A DNA stretch of 64,000 nt from Rutidosis leptorrhynchoides (GCF_046630445.1 NC_092341.1:6450001-6514000); one strand, 5' to 3'; positions 14,285-29,895 are shown, numbered from the stretch's first letter. Numbers and translations: made by a program. Notes: generated from the sequence alone by a model not told the origin.

Positions 14285-17200
14285 GTACCTACCCGTTAAA
14301 GAAATTTCGTCCCGAAATTTGAGTGAGATGGTCATGGATGACAATAAGTATGTTTTCATGACTCATATGAGCTGATAAATAGAGTTTTATTACCATTGAG
14401 TAATAAGGGTAAAATAATTCGATTGTTTGAAGAGTACGAGTGAAGCTATCACAAAATAGTGAAATGAAAAAGACAAGTTTCATCATAACTTTTGACTAGT
14501 CATGGTTGAATTTAGGAAAATAAGGTTCGTCTTAACTTTTGACGTTGTCTCGATTGAATTCCGGAATTCAAGGGATATAAAGAAAATCTATGAAATCTAT
14601 AAGATCTGATTCTTCGGTAAATGAGGAAATTAGGATCTCTTTAATTAAATGTGATGATCTGCCTCGATTGCTCTGTCTGATATTTCCATTATAAGTTAAA
14701 TTCTTCCGTTCCATTATTCTCATCATTCTTATACTTTCTTTCTTAGTTCATACATCCAAACGATTGTGAAAATGTTTAATCCAGTTCTAATCCTTGTCCT
14801 CATCCTTACTATCGCAACAATCATTATCATTTTCCAACTTCCACCAGAGGAATCTGCTTACTTCTATTTTGCTCTTGGGGTTATAGTGCTTTTAATTCTC
14901 CCGTGTATGTATGTTGCGATAAACATTGATATTCACGGTTTGTAATTTATATGTTGTTATCGGGCTTTGTATTTTCCCTTATTTTTTCAATGTCCCTATT
15001 TCTGTTTCCTATAGTCATTGTCATCCACCGTTAATACTCCCTCCTATTTGCTGCGATTTATACTCCAATTTCTATTTTGGAGCTTTGTCCCTTCGTTTCT
15101 TCTTCTTGCGGTTAGGCATCTCTTGTAATGGTCCAGAATTCGTAAGTATGGAGTTTCGAATGAACTTAATGTTCTAAACTAGAAAGAATGTAATAGCACG
15201 ATTTGATTTATCAAATTACCAGAATCCTGAGGATAGAACTATCAAGAATATATTTTCTTGATATGTTCAGAAGTTAAGCAAAATGAAAGAGTTATGTAAC
15301 ATGACATGTGATGACGTTATGATCTGTGAATCATCACGTTTCATTAGAAACCCAGCATGACTTACTGTAATATAATCACGTTGATCAAGTGTCATTATAT
15401 TATACTAAATCATGCATCAATTTTCAACATTACTTCAAAATCATTCATAATTCAAACTCGAATTTTAAAGAAATTTAGAATATAAAGTAGTTTCCTTTAT
15501 GATGTAATATAGATAGCAAAAAGAAATAAATAATTTCGGACGTGAATATTTATGAAAATATCTTCAAAAATATCGAAGATATTTATGATGATATTTTGGA
15601 ATTTCCAAGTTCGATGGTTGATGAAGAAAGATTTTCTGCAAGATTTTAACATGACTTCGGAGCAAGATATTCTCTAATGATTTCAACGGATCCAGAATTA
15701 CCTGGATTCTTTGAATATAGGGTATGGTCCTTGTATTTTTCCTTGGTCTCCTTCGTGGTTAGCTCAATCCGTTTTCCAGTTCCAACTTTTCTGAGCTTTT
15801 CTAACATACTATTCTTTATCATAAAACTTCCAACAATTAAGGTCGTTTACGGTTTTTGCTGCTTCATCAGCATTTCGAGGACTAGTTCGTAGTTCGGGGT
15901 GTTTTTCAGAAACTTCACATTCAAGCATGTAAGTCTAGATGATAGATGTTATATGTACACATATAACTGTTGGCATAGGCATGCTGCGAGACTTCAAAAT
16001 ACTGATTGCTAATTCCAGATGATTCGTATGGCAATTCTTGTTACAAGATGCAGATGAGTAAATGATGGGTTTTTGATAAATATAATGATTTTTCTGAAAA
16101 TCCTAGATCATTACAGTTGCTGATAAGTTTACTGCTAATGTGGTGGAATATAAATGGTTCCCCAGTAACGATGGTGAAAAAGCAACGTATATATCAAGGT
16201 TATAATAAGGCTATTTTGACTGAAAAGTCGAAGTTGACTTGCTGGAGCTGTGACAAAACTGACTACTTTGAAAAAGAATTGGAATGCTATTTTCGGTAAT
16301 AACAATACCAAAGGAGCTAGCACAGATACGTGTTGAACGTTTACTCAGGTTTCGAGTGTTTTTCAGGTGCATAACTATATGTATCAATCTTTTCTTCCGT
16401 AGATGAAGTGAGGTTGGTTCATCCTCTCGATTGAGGTGTTTTCAAGAATCATGAAGGTTTGAATGCAAATTGTAATCGTCAAGATACAAATGAGGTTTAA
16501 GATGAAATCAAGTGGCAAACTTGAAGAAATGTTTAGTTTCATATGTTATAATCAGTATTTTAATTCATTTTAATTGTCCAATGTTATTAGTCCATAGTCC
16601 ACAGTTAACAATCCAATGATTCATATATAGTTTAATATATAATATTCGAATTAATTAATACGTTTCGTGACCCGTATACGTCTCAGACTCGATCACAACT
16701 CAAACTATATATATTATTGTAGAATCAACCTCAACCCTGTATAGCTAACTCCCGCATTACTGCATATAGAGTGTCTATGGTTATTCCAAATAATATATAT
16801 AGATGCGTCGATATGATATGTCAAAACCTTGTATACGTGTCCCGATATTTAAAGTGCGTAAAATAAATAACAGAAATTAAATGACGATAAATAAAGTGCG
16901 TAAAGTAAATAACAGAAATTAAATGACGATAAATAAAATTGCGATAATTAAATTGCGATAAATAAAATGTGATAAATAAATTGCGATAAATAAAAAGTAA
17001 TACGGAATTAACAGTTAGCTAGGAAAAGTTAGCGTGGATTCTTAACAAAATTTCTCATAGTTAATTTGTTTGTTTCTAACAAATTTTATTTTGTCCAATG
17101 TTTTCTTCATTATGCCACTTGTTGGATTCTGAAAAAATCAAAATCCAAATACGAAATTGGATAAAAATAATTATGCTACGGTGAGTGGATTCGTATATCT

Positions 17201-17600
17201 GTGAATGTAGGTAGGATAGTAAATGACTGTTGAATCAGATGAGAAGAATGTACAGTGTAACTTATTAATGTGAAATCTAAATATTCCTCGGGTATTACCT
17301 ACCCGTTAAAATATTTTCACCATTAACAGTTTGTACAGAAGAATTTTTAATTACAATCTTTATAAAAACATATTTATACATATATATTTTCTTCAGATGT
17401 AATCATGAATTTAATGAGTTAGAATAAATAATCTCTAAGACTTTAGAGATTACATAATCGCCATGAAGAACAAAGGTAATTGATGTAGATCGATACGTAG
17501 AACGGTGATTATACTCGAGGTACATAATGAGATGTTGAGGGGTGTGTTGTTGATGGTATGGGTGCTATTGCTGGTGGTCATGTTGATGTCGGTGATGTTG
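14285..17600 (-). mobile_element. LARD internal region copy 2, truncated
   Basis: This repeats 6195-~9570 at an offset near 8,090 bp and then stops at 17600, where the Gypsy LTR sequence takes over after a short filler. It has no LTR on its far side. The arrangement internal-LTR-internal-LTR is what unequal recombination between copies of an LTR element leaves behind. Confidence 0.75.
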
Positions 17601-18016
17601 AATATCTTGTACTTTGCATAGTTGACGGTGATTATTTATTATTATTATTATTATGAATTGTTTAAATATTATATTATATTCTTGTGCATAGTTGACTTGT
17701 ACTTTTAGCTCCGTTGCGTCGAGCGTTGAAAGTTGGTTTATGTCCCGGTTCCGAATTTTCGAACGCCTTTTCGTATAATTTAATATCTTGTACTTTGCGT
17801 TTTGCGGCTTGTACTTTTGTAATTTTGAGACGTTTCTCATCAATAAATTGAACCATTTGAATTGTACTTCGTACTTTTTAGCTTTTTGGTCATTTGCGTC
17901 TTCAAATCGTCGAATCTATCTTTGATAATTATTTGAAATTAGAACAATTGCAACTAAAAGCTTGTCTTTCTTGAAGGATAATGCTATGAAATATATGTTC
18001 GTTTTTAGCATTATCA
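17601..18016 (-). repeat. Inner piece of the Gypsy 3' LTR, with junction filler
   Basis: From about 17637 to 18016 the sequence matches 25745-26049 plus 39154-39251 and ends at ATTATCA (TG..CA on the minus strand). The first ~26 bp (17601-17626) do not match the right LTR at this place and look like filler copied from nearby LTR sequence. Confidence 0.8.
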
Positions 18017-20461
<2,445 letters not shown>

Positions 20462-23163
20462 TTAGGTAACTGTGGTGTCAAATTTGTGGTTAACTTCATT
20501 GTTAATTTCTCTTAGACCATAATCAACTTGCATATCTGTGACTTTTGCTTTAAGCCATTGGTCGGATTCCTGTGTAACATCCACAAATTCAACTAGTTTC
20601 GCCTTTTCTTTAGGCGAAAGATTGGATACTAACTGGTTACATAACTTAAAGTTTCCTTTGGTTCTAGCATCGCGAATCCGTTTAATAAGTTTCTTCTTTG
20701 AACTGTTAATAACGGGGTCATTTAATTTCGCATCAACAACGGGGTTCTTTGTTATCAGGTCATCATTAGGTGTTACTTCATCTTCCCCACACTTAGGCGT
20801 TTTATTATTGTTAAGCACTACCGTTGGAGTTGGTAAAACAACATGGTTCTTACCAATCGTTTTTGTTGGTTCAACGGTTTTGGTTGATGGAGATTTAGAC
20901 TTTCGACTCACAAAGGTGATCGATTTTTCATCATTACTAAGTGTCATTCTACCCTCTCTTACATCAAATAACGCCCATGTGGACGCTAAGAATGGTCAAC
21001 CCAAAATTAGAGGAATGTTTGGTCCTCTTCTATGTCAATGACAATAAATTCGACTAGAAAGGTTAAATTACCCACTTGAACGGGTATGTTGTCAGCAATT
21101 CCAACTGGGTGCCTAATGGTTTGATCAAAGAGTCGAACACTCATTTCTGTTGGACTTAGCTCACCTACTCCTAATCTCTTATTTAATGAAAGAGGCATAA
21201 CACTTATACTTGCACCTAAATCTGCTAGTGCATCATACATGACACAATCACTAAGTAGACAAGGAACAATAAATTCACCCGGATCACCCAACCTAGGTGG
21301 AACTGTCTTCACCGGGTTTATCTTTACGATTTTTGTTTCTTGCACTTTCTTATTCTTCTTCTTCTTTCCAGAGGTATCACAAACTTTATTACCTATTACT
21401 TGCTCATACTCAACTCCTTTTCTTGGAAACGGGATGGGTGGTCTGTATGGTGCCACCACTAACTTTACATACTCGGGTGGTGGTGGTGTTGTAACTTCTT
21501 CATTATTACTCACATCAAAAACCTTCCCATCTTCTGATGCTGGTTTTTCAGAATTTGTTGAAACTATATTAACATTCTCATTCCGAGGATTTACTTCAGT
21601 ATTACTCGATAGCTTTCCTTGTTCCCTCTCACTCATCATGCTAGCAAGAGTACCTACGTGTTTTTCTAGATTCAAAATGGAAGCTTGTTGAGTTCTTAAT
21701 GACTGATCAAACCTCTCATTTGTTTGGGTTTGAGATGAAATAAATTGTGTTTGAGATTCCATTAACTTTGCCATCATTTCTTCCAGATTTGAATTTTTCT
21801 ATTCGGTTTGTTGTGGTGGTTTATACAAGCCAGGTCTTTGTTGATTGAAAGTGTTATTTTGAGTTGGTTGGTTATTTAGACCTTGTTGGTTGTATGAGTT
21901 ATTGTTGGGTCCATTTGGATTGTAAAGAATGTTTTAATTTCGATTGAAGTTTGGCCTTGGCGGTTGATAATTATTTTGATAATTATTTCCCGGCCTTTGG
22001 TTCATGTAGGAAACATTCTCACGTTGTTCCATCGTTTGTTCATTGTGACAATATTTTGTTAAGTGTGGTCTACTGCATTGCTCACAACTGATTCGTATTA
22101 CGTGAATATCTTTATTCATCTTTTCCATTCGTCACTCGAAAGCATCTATTTTTGCGAAAACATAATCAAAGTCATGGATAGAATCGGCTCTAGCCGCTTT
22201 AGATGAACGAAAGATATCTTTTTCCTGGTGCCACTCATGCGAGTGGGAGGCTGTATTATCAATTATCTTGTGAGCTTCAGTTGCGGTTTTCTTCAAAATG
22301 GAACCACCAGCTCCTATGTCGATGTCTTTTCGTGTAGTAATGTAGCATCCTTGGTAGAATATTTGTACTATTTGATAAGTATCTAAACCGTGCTGAGGAC
22401 ATCCTCTTAATAACTTTCCAAATCTTGTCCATGCCTCATATAGAGTTTCATTTGGCTTTTGTGTGAACATAACAATTTCTCCTTGAAGTCTCACAGCTTT
22501 AGATGCCGGAAAGAATTGTTTAAGAAATTTTTCAACGAAAACATCCCATGTATCAATCGCCCCTTCAGGTTACGATTCTAACCAATCTTTGGCTTCTTCC
22601 TTTAAAGTCCAGGGAAACAACATGAGATAAATCTGTTCATCCTCAACTTCTCTGATTTTGAATAGAGTACAAATCCTATTAAAGGTTCGAAGATGTTCGT
22701 TTGGATCTTCTTTTGCCGTACCACTATATTGGCATTGATTAGTTACCATGTGTAGGATTTGTCCTTTGATTTCATAATCTGGCGCATTAATATCTGGTTT
22801 AATAATGGCGTGACCTTGGCCCGTGCGTGTAGCTCTCATTCGATCTTCCATACTTAGAAGTTCCGTTACTTCCATAATTGAATTTGTTGAATCTGAATCA
22901 TTAGAGGATTCTGATTTAATGGTTTGTGGTTCAGGAGGAATGATTAGTGGTTCAGGATCTTGGAATTGTCCTTGAATATCCTCCAGGTTTTCAATTTTGA
23001 AGTCGGGTTCAAAAAATGGATTATCGAAAATTTGAATTGGAGTACTTGGTCGACTAGATGACGATTCTAAAGAAAAATCAACGGCGACAATATTGGCTAT
23101 ATGTCTTGATCGAGTTACAGGTGGTGAACGTATGAAAGGTGGTGAACGTTTTGCTCGGTGCAT
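20462..23163 (-). pseudogene. gag and protease remains of the Athila-like element
   Basis: Reading leftwards, a gag N-terminal part lies at 22570-23163 and the Retrotrans_gag core at 22132-22494 (ETLYEAWTRFGKLLRGCP). A nucleocapsid-like stretch with C-H residues lies near 21934-22128. An aspartic protease region lies at 21007-21777 (DALADLGASISVMP; the usual DxGAS active-site loop with this family's local variation). A lysine-rich post-protease stretch lies at 20462-20947. The order is typical of Athila/Tat-type Gypsy gag-pro. The coding region is broken in several places. Nothing after the protease was found, so it may be a gag-only (TR-GAG-like) non-autonomous form. Confidence 0.8.
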
Positions 23164-24255
23164 TCACAGAATATCCTATTAGTTATAAAAGAAAAAAAAA
23201 ATTATATAAGTTATCAAATTAATAGACTTTTCTGATTTTGCCCACGTTTTGAATAGCCAATAGATGCAGCAGGTAGCCAGGACCCTTTAAATCGGAAGCC
23301 CACAACTCGCCACTAACAAATCCAACTATTACTACGAACCAGAAAATTTTGGATGTCTATCAATTTAACCACTTAAAACAATTTTTCGTCGAAATTTTGA
23401 AATAAAAATCTATGTCCTAAAAACTAGAGCGTCGAGAAATAAGAAAGAAAAAGAGCGCGTCGAAAAATGTCGAAAAATAAAAGGTCGAAAAATAAGAAAA
23501 TTGTAGCGCGTCGAAAATTAAAAAGGGATTCTAAACGAAAAACGGGAATTACTTAAAAGGATACTAAAATTTTAACACGGCGTCGCAAAATTTTAAGGCA
23601 CCTAAATCTTAGTCTAAAGAAAAAGCACTTAAGGAATTTTACGGCAAAGCCTAAAAATCTAAAAGTATAAAAATAACTATGGCAAAACTAAACTTAATAC
23701 TAAAAGTTGTGACTAGAGTCTAAAAATCTAAAGGTAATAAAACTTAATTTTTTTTATTTTATAGACAAAATCTTAAAAATATATTTTTTTAATTAATTTT
23801 TTTTTAAATTTTTTTTAATAAATTTTTTTTTTTATATTTTTAAATTTTTTTTAACGATTTTAATATTTTTTTTTAATTTTTTTTTACGAAATTAATAAAA
23901 AATTTTTTCAAAAAGAAAAAAAAAGTAGAGAAGCAAAAACTATTTAATTGTTTTTTTAATTCATTTACTATTCATTGAATAGTAAATGAAACCAAATTAA
24001 TTAATTTACTATTCACATGAAAGCGACATGATAGAAATTATTAATTATAAGTTACATAATATACCCCTGAAGTATTTAATAAATACGATTTTTTAAAATT
24101 CTACGATTCAAATTTGATTCAAAACTTTTATTATATTATTATATTTTATTTCAATATTATTATATTTATTAAATTATTATATTTAAATTAATATATCTTT
24201 AATCAGTCAAAAACTAAAAAAAAAACTTAAATACCCCGTGAAGACACAAAAAGTG
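23164..24255 (-). mobile_element. Gypsy 5' leader between primer site and gag
   Basis: This is about 1.1 kb of AT-rich leader with long A and T runs, no coding sign, and repeated GTCGAAAA-type words near 23440-23520. Its position between primer site and gag explains it as the untranslated leader of the element. Confidence 0.6.
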
Positions 24256-24273
24256 CCCCCGACAGCGGCGCCA
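24256..24273 (-). promoter_or_regulatory. Gypsy primer-binding site (tRNA-Asp type)
   Basis: The minus strand reads TGGCGCCGCTGTCGGGGG, six bases from the 5' LTR edge at 24280. This resembles the 3' end of plant tRNA-Asp as used by Athila/Tat elements. It fixes the element's direction. Confidence 0.8.
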
Positions 24274-24279
24274 AAAACT

Positions 24280-26049
24280 TGATGTGTTCTAGAGGGTGTG
24301 TATGAAACGGCTATCAGTTTTATATTTATTTACTACAGGAAATCACCTAAATTAAACTAAAACACAAAAGGCAAGTATACCTATCGTGTAATAATATAGC
24401 TAAGGTAAAGTCCGGGATGTCGATCCGTGGACACTATTATTGGGTGTCTTACTAGGTCAAATTAGTTAATTAAGTAGTTAAACTAGATTTAGTAATATAT
24501 AGTAATTATAGGTAACTTTGGAGGATTTACCGTTTAATGACCGGTTTGTCGATTTTGAGACTTATATCACAGTTAAAACCTAATGCAAAATATTAAATAT
24601 AAATATAACTTATTTTAAAGAGTAAAGTAAATGACAACAAATAAAAGTACAATAATTAAAAATATAAATAAAGCGTAAAAATAAAAGTGCGATAATTTAA
24701 AGTACGATAAATAAAATGACGATAAATGAAAGTACAATGAGATATAAAATAAATGAATTATGCTTATTTAAACTTCGGTAATCATGATGTTTGACGTTTT
24801 GATTTTAATTTATTACCATGGGTTAATTGTCCTTTGTCCTGGATTATTCGATACGTCTATCTGGTTTTTGTCCATAACAGTCCATCTGCCATAATTATAA
24901 AGTGCGAGTATCCTCGTCAAATTACCCTTATACCCGAAGTCAAATATTCCAACTAATTGAGGACTTAAACTGTAACAAGGTTTTAATACTTTGTTAACAA
25001 TTACACCAATTTTCCTTGTATGTAATCCACCCATGTTTTAATGAGTCCATTGACTATTAATCCATCCCCGTGTCCGGTCAAATGAACAATTATTAGTACT
25101 TATAAATATCCCGCCCATCGTACCCGATCGAGTGTATGTGGTTATTTATAGATATGTCAAATTGTAAATTTTTATATTAAATTAACGAACTATCATTCAG
25201 TTAAACAAATATAAAGCCCATTAATAGCCCATAGTCTAATTTCCACAAGTGTCGGTCTTTTGTTCAAACCCCAATTATGGTCCTAAGCCCAATTACCTAA
25301 TCTTAATATTTAGCCCAACATCACGATTACTTCGGCTTAAATAAGCATAATAATAACTTAGTTACGAGATATTAATTTAAAAAGGAAGAACATAACTTAC
25401 AATGATTATTTATAGCGTAGCGTTACACGGACAGAGTTTCGATTTAAAACCCGTAAAACATTCTTACAATAACCCAATTATTATTAAACTTAAATTAAAT
25501 TTATAATTATAAAATATAAATATATATATATCGTATATGATATGAAAAAGGAAAAGAAAAAGGTGTAGTTTCTTCATTACTCCGTGCATTGCTTTTATAG
25601 GCAAATGATTGATACTGTTGTAGGTGGAATGTTAGCTGGCTACCATTCAAAGTTGAATCAATAATATCTCGTTGCGAATTATTGATTTGAAATTTTCACT
25701 TATGACCCTTTAACTATGCTCAATTAACAACTTTTTATTATTTATTATTATTCTTATTATGAATTATTTAAATATTATATTATATTCTTGTGCATAGTTG
25801 ACTTGTACTTTCAGCTCTGTTGCGTCGAGCGTTGAAAGTTGGTTCATGTCTCGGTTCTGGATTTTCGAATGCCTTTTCGTATAATTTAATATCTTGTACT
25901 TTGCGTTTTGCGGCTTGTACTTTTGTAATTTTGAGACGTTTCTCATCAATAAATTGAACCACTTGAATTGTACTTTGTACTTTTTAGCTTTTTGGTCATT
26001 TGCGTCTTCAAATCGTCGAATCTGTCTTTTGTCTTCACCTTTTATTATT
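24280..26049 (-). repeat. Gypsy 5' LTR, main piece
   Basis: It starts TGATGTGTTCTAG, matching 2153 onward, and runs to the MULE target site. The remaining ~98 bp of the LTR are at 39154-39251, for a total near 1.87 kb. It contains a patch of CGATAAATAAA-type repeats near 24607-24745, like the one in the LARD internal region. The 73-codon frame at 24813-25034 lies in LTR sequence and is not supported as a gene. Confidence 0.85.
26041..26049. repeat. MULE target-site duplication, left
   Basis: TTTATTATT here is repeated exactly at 39145-39153. A 9-bp duplication is the signature of Mutator-like elements. Confidence 0.85.
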
Positions 26050-26330
26050 AGGATTATAGCCAAAATGCCCATTCCCAGCAAGTTTCTTGCGCTGGAGCCC
26101 AAATTTTTTTTTTTGCCAGGTTGCCCTCGCAAGACGCAAGGTGCCTTGCGAGTTGCCCTCACAAGGCGCAAGCTTGCGTCCTTGCGTCTTGCGAACTTGC
26201 GACCTTATCTGGTCAGATGTTGGATTTTCAGATAAGATTTAGTGAGATTTCTTAGATTTTTGTCGGATAAGATTTTACCCTATTTATAGTATGACCCTGG
26301 AACATGTTATTGCATAGTCTCATAAAAATT
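26050..26330 (+). repeat. MULE terminal inverted repeat, left
   Basis: It pairs with about 38870-39144 in reverse complement. It includes a dense cluster of CGCAAG/CTTGCG words at 26094-26210 and the shared stretches GCGACCTTATCTG and GTCTCATAAAAAT. Identity is roughly 75-80% by eye. Confidence 0.85.
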
Positions 26331-26475
26331 CCATCCTTGTGCAATTCATTGATTAAAAGCACTTTAAGGTACTAATTTAAGCATTTTTCTTCACTAATTA
26401 TAGTATTTATTATTTGTTTGTATGATAATTATTTTTAATTAGTTTGTTATTTACAGTTAATCTCAGTTAATATCT

Positions 26476-27264
26476 ATGGACAGAAGAGCTAGAGCTTCAC
26501 ACCGACCATCACAAGGAGAGTCATCACAACAAGTTGCTGAAAGACGACGACTATTAGCCGACCGTCCCATTCTTCCTGGTATTAACATTGTTGCTCAAGG
26601 TGGTTTTTCCGCGTACTGGCGGGGAATAGATGCTGGAGCTTTTCTATATCGTCAAGTTAATGAGTACTATCCCAGACTTGTTCGGGAATTCTATGCTAAC
26701 TATGTGTTTGATCCACGTAAACTGAAATGTGTTCACGTGAACATGTTTGGTTATTCCTACGATTGGACGTTGGAGGAGTTTGGTGAGATTCTGGATATTC
26801 CAGATGGAGATTTCAAGTTTTTCAGTCTTAGCAAGGATGTGAAAAAGGCCCCGAGGAGGTCAGCTACAGGAAATTCATTCTCCGCTTCTGGGTTTGTTTC
26901 GGGACTATGTAAACCTGGTTTTTACATGCCAAACAGTGGTCCTGTCATTATCAGGGAGGAAGATATTCAGGACCAGTATCAACAGATGATGAATGTCATC
27001 AAGAAGAATGTCATGTTTTGAGATAATGCTGATGTGGAGCTATCTGTAACTGAAGTTTTGATTTTGATGTGTTTGCTCGAACAAATCCCAATTAATCTGG
27101 CATTTGTGGTTGCTAATCGAATGGCAGGATTGCCTGCAGCTGGTGGGAGTGGATTGCCGTATGGCATGTTGTTGAACAACTTCTTTGCTGATGAAGACGA
27201 GTTGGTGTATCCTTCTGATCGAGAGGTGTTGAATGCTCAGATTATGTATGCTGCTCCAATTTAA
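26476..27264 (+). pseudogene. MULE-borne plant transposon protein gene, one in-frame stop
   Basis: The first segment starts MDRRARASHRPSQ and contains YPRLVREFYANYVFDPRK and a following GYSYDWTLEEFGEILDIP. This matches my recollection of the putative plant transposon protein domain (Transposase_32 type) found in many plant repeats. A TGA at 27019-27021 interrupts the frame, after which the same frame continues (DVELSVTEVLILMCLLEQIPINLAFVVANRM) to the TAA at 27264. A CGA to TGA change would account for it. It lies just inside the left inverted repeat, in line with the next gene. Biochemical role is unknown. Confidence 0.7.
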
Positions 27265-27615
27265 TTAATCTTGGTTGATCATGTAATAAAGTAGGTCGTA
27301 GGGCCTTTTGTACTACTTAGTTTGTGTGTTTGTAGTATGTCATTCTGGTTAATGAAATGGTATTTTAATTTTAGCCTATCTGTTTTATTGGTCATTTTAA
27401 TTTCAGTACAAGTTCAAGGACGACGTGAGTAATTTGGTCAATAACTTTTATAAACTTACACTTAAGCAGTAACAAATAAAAAAAACTCAAATTTAATTGA
27501 GTACCAAAAACTTTTATAGATGGACATACACATTAACAGAAGTTGAACAAATAAAAAAAACTCAAACAGCAGCAACAAAAAAATATTAATCATACCATAC
27601 GCAAAGACCCAAATC

Positions 27616-27695
27616 AAACCTTGCGACTGGACGCAAGACGCAAATTTTATGGCTCTTGCGTTCTTACGTTCTTGCGTCTTTGCGTCTTGCGTTTG
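27616..27695. repeat. TTGCG-rich hairpin cluster, leader of the DUF1985 gene
   Basis: Repeated CGCAAGACGCAA and TTGCGTTCTTACG words in both orientations can fold back on each other. Equivalent clusters lie in the MULE inverted repeats and in introns at 28247-28352, 35822-35941 and 36700-36800. Confidence 0.7.
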
Positions 27696-28246
27696 TTATT
27701 ATTAGGTTATAAACCTGATAATAACCTTCACTTGACACACACACACTTACCCAGACGCAGAGAAGCAAATTACGTGAAACCTAGCCAAACGCAAATACGC
27801 AAACCTCCATCATCTCCTCTCTCGTTCGAACAGTAGATCGTAACCACCATCACCACCTGCACTATCACCAGTTCATTCATCGTATTCACCACAACCACCA
27901 CGTACCAGTGCCTACGTCACCAACTACGTCACCATCGTCTTCGTCTGCTTCAATTTAACTACGAAAGAAATCAAGAAATCAACCTAATAACAATGGCAAA
28001 TCCTCAGGTTAGTTCTTCTTTAACTATATATGTTAGTTATATGGGAGTTGTATATCAATTTCATATGTTCATATATAAATGTGAAAATGTGCACACCAAC
28101 TGTTCGATGAAATGTATGATAATCATCATTATTTAACCGTATTCTTGCCTTTTTTTTTTTTTTAAAAAATGGGGTATATTATCTCTTGTTTTGTATAGTT
28201 TTTTGGTGAAACAACAATTTGTTGCTGGTCAAAATAACTTGACTGT

Positions 28247-28352
28247 CCAGGACGCAAGGGTCATTTTGCGTTCTTGCGTTCCGGTTTATATATGGTCGCA
28301 AGACCAAATTTGCGACCTTGCGTACCTGTAGTTTAAGATGCAAGACCAATCT
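28247..28352. repeat. TTGCG-rich hairpin cluster in intron 1
   Basis: GGACGCAAGGG, TTGCGTTCTTGCG, GGTCGCAAGACC and TTGCGACCTTGCG follow one another just upstream of the exon 2 acceptor. Confidence 0.7.
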
Positions 28353-29175
28353 TGCGTATTTGCATATATTATGCTGACGTTGTTATTGTTAATTTTACAG
28401 GGGTGGGTTGAAGGTAAACTGACGATGAAGAATAAAATAAGTATTATAGGTGATGTGAAGAAAGTAATGACCGAAAATCAAATAAAAATATTTAAAGAAA
28501 CGTGTTTTGGTGTATGGTTAGATCTTGAATACATGGGAAACGATCCCGGACTTGTACATGCAATGCTCCAACGTAAAACTGTACGGCCGGAAAGAATTGA
28601 TGATGATAAGTACCCAGAGGAGCAAGATGACATATGGTTTAGATTCAAGCCTAATTTTTCTATTAGATTTGGTCGCCGTGAATTTTGTCTAGTAACGGGG
28701 TTTTTGTTTGGTACCCGTACGGATATGGCACATTACATCCCTAAAAATTATGAAAAGGAGACGGCTCCAATTAGACAACGTGTATTTCCGTCCATTAAAG
28801 AGAGCACAAACATTTTGATTGGTGATATTGAAAAGAAGCTACTAAAAAGTAGTCGGGTTGGTGTTTCGGACGATGATGTGGTTCGACTAGCAATCATATT
28901 AGTTGTAGAGAGAGCGTTTATGGGTAAACAATCTGCCCATGTGGTGAACAAGAAGTTCTTATATTTAGTTGAAGATTTTTCAAGTGTTAATAAGTACCCA
29001 TGGGGGTCTCGTATATGGGAACCGACTTACGAAGCGGTTAGTGAAGGGTTTGGTGTTCAGGAAAGCCAATTAGAGAGCGGCAAGGCGTACACTTTGGCGG
29101 GATTTATGTGGGCATTTAAGGTAACTACATGTTTGATTTCAAATACTTTTATTATTTAAAGATAATATATATATT

Positions 29176-29486
29176 TGTTATAAAAGTAATAATTGGATGA
29201 TAATTTTATTATTATTATAGATATTGCATAGTATATTTTTTTGAGTATAAATAGGTGTGTTGAGTTAGAGTTTATGTGATGTATTTTTTGTTAACAAAAA
29301 CACTCTCTCTCTCTAGATTCCAAATGCCACCAAACTCTCATTGTACATTTTTCTATAAATAAAAAACCAATTACTCATACCTTTTGTTCAACCTTTGTTT
29401 TCTCCGTTTTACAGTATCTCTATCTCTATATACCTTCTACAGTCAAGAACCACTAAAGGTAGTTATAAGCCTACTGAATTATAACA
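29176..29486 (+). repeat. Copia 5' LTR
   Basis: This 311-bp LTR starts TGTTATAAAAG and ends AATTATAACA. It includes a GAGTATAAATAGG box that looks like a TATA element, and a CT-rich patch near 29308-29318. Confidence 0.9.
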
Positions 29487-29603
29487 CGTTATCAGCACGA
29501 AAAGCTTAGTGTAATTAAAAGATATCTCAAACGATCACGAATCACTAATCAAGGTATGAAATTATTAATAATTTTCAGACTCGAATATATCAAATTTTGG
29601 ACT

Positions 29604-29895
29604 ACTAACATTTATATTTATGTTATTTAAGTTATATATGGTCGGTTATACCACCTGAATTATATTTCTGTAATCTAACTTTTACTAACTTCACTAACAT
29701 TTATATTTATGTTATTTAAGTTATATATGGTCGGTTATACCACCTGAATTATATTTCTGTAATCTAACTTTTACTAACTTCACTAACATTTATATTTATG
29801 TTATTTAAGTTATATATGGTCGGTTATACCACCTGAATTATATTTTCTGTAATCTAACTCTTATTAACTTCACTAACATTTATATTTATGTTAAT
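29604..29895. repeat. 89-bp tandem repeat in the Copia leader
   Basis: About 3.3 copies of an 89-bp unit beginning ACTAACATTTATAT start near 29604, 29693, 29782 and 29871. A two-copy repeat built on CGCAACACGTCATTTGACA follows at about 29913-29975. Confidence 0.9.

Larger units (their letters stand above)
2339..17600 (-). mobile_element. Non-coding long-LTR element (LARD-like), partly tandem
   Basis: Two ~3.9-kb LTR copies (2339-6194 and 10386-14284) alternate with two copies of an internal region (6195-10385 and 14285-17600, the second cut short). The repeat offset is 8,088-8,090 bp. On the minus strand each LTR starts TGTGACGACCCGG. The stretch left of 10386 reads on that strand TGAGATCAGAGCGGT, close to the initiator-Met primer site TGGTATCAGAGC. 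No gag or pol is recognisable, so it fits a large retrotransposon derivative of probable Ty3 type. The copies differ by roughly 1-3% by eye, which suggests a young age. It sits inside the 3' LTR of the Gypsy element. Confidence 0.75.

Noticed and set aside
20538-21691. Long plus-strand frames at 20538-21041 and 21239-21691
   Set aside because: They are antisense shadows of the gag-protease region read on the minus strand.
25894-26235. 113-codon frame across the left MULE end
   Set aside because: It spans the junction of Gypsy LTR and MULE inverted repeat and has no domain.
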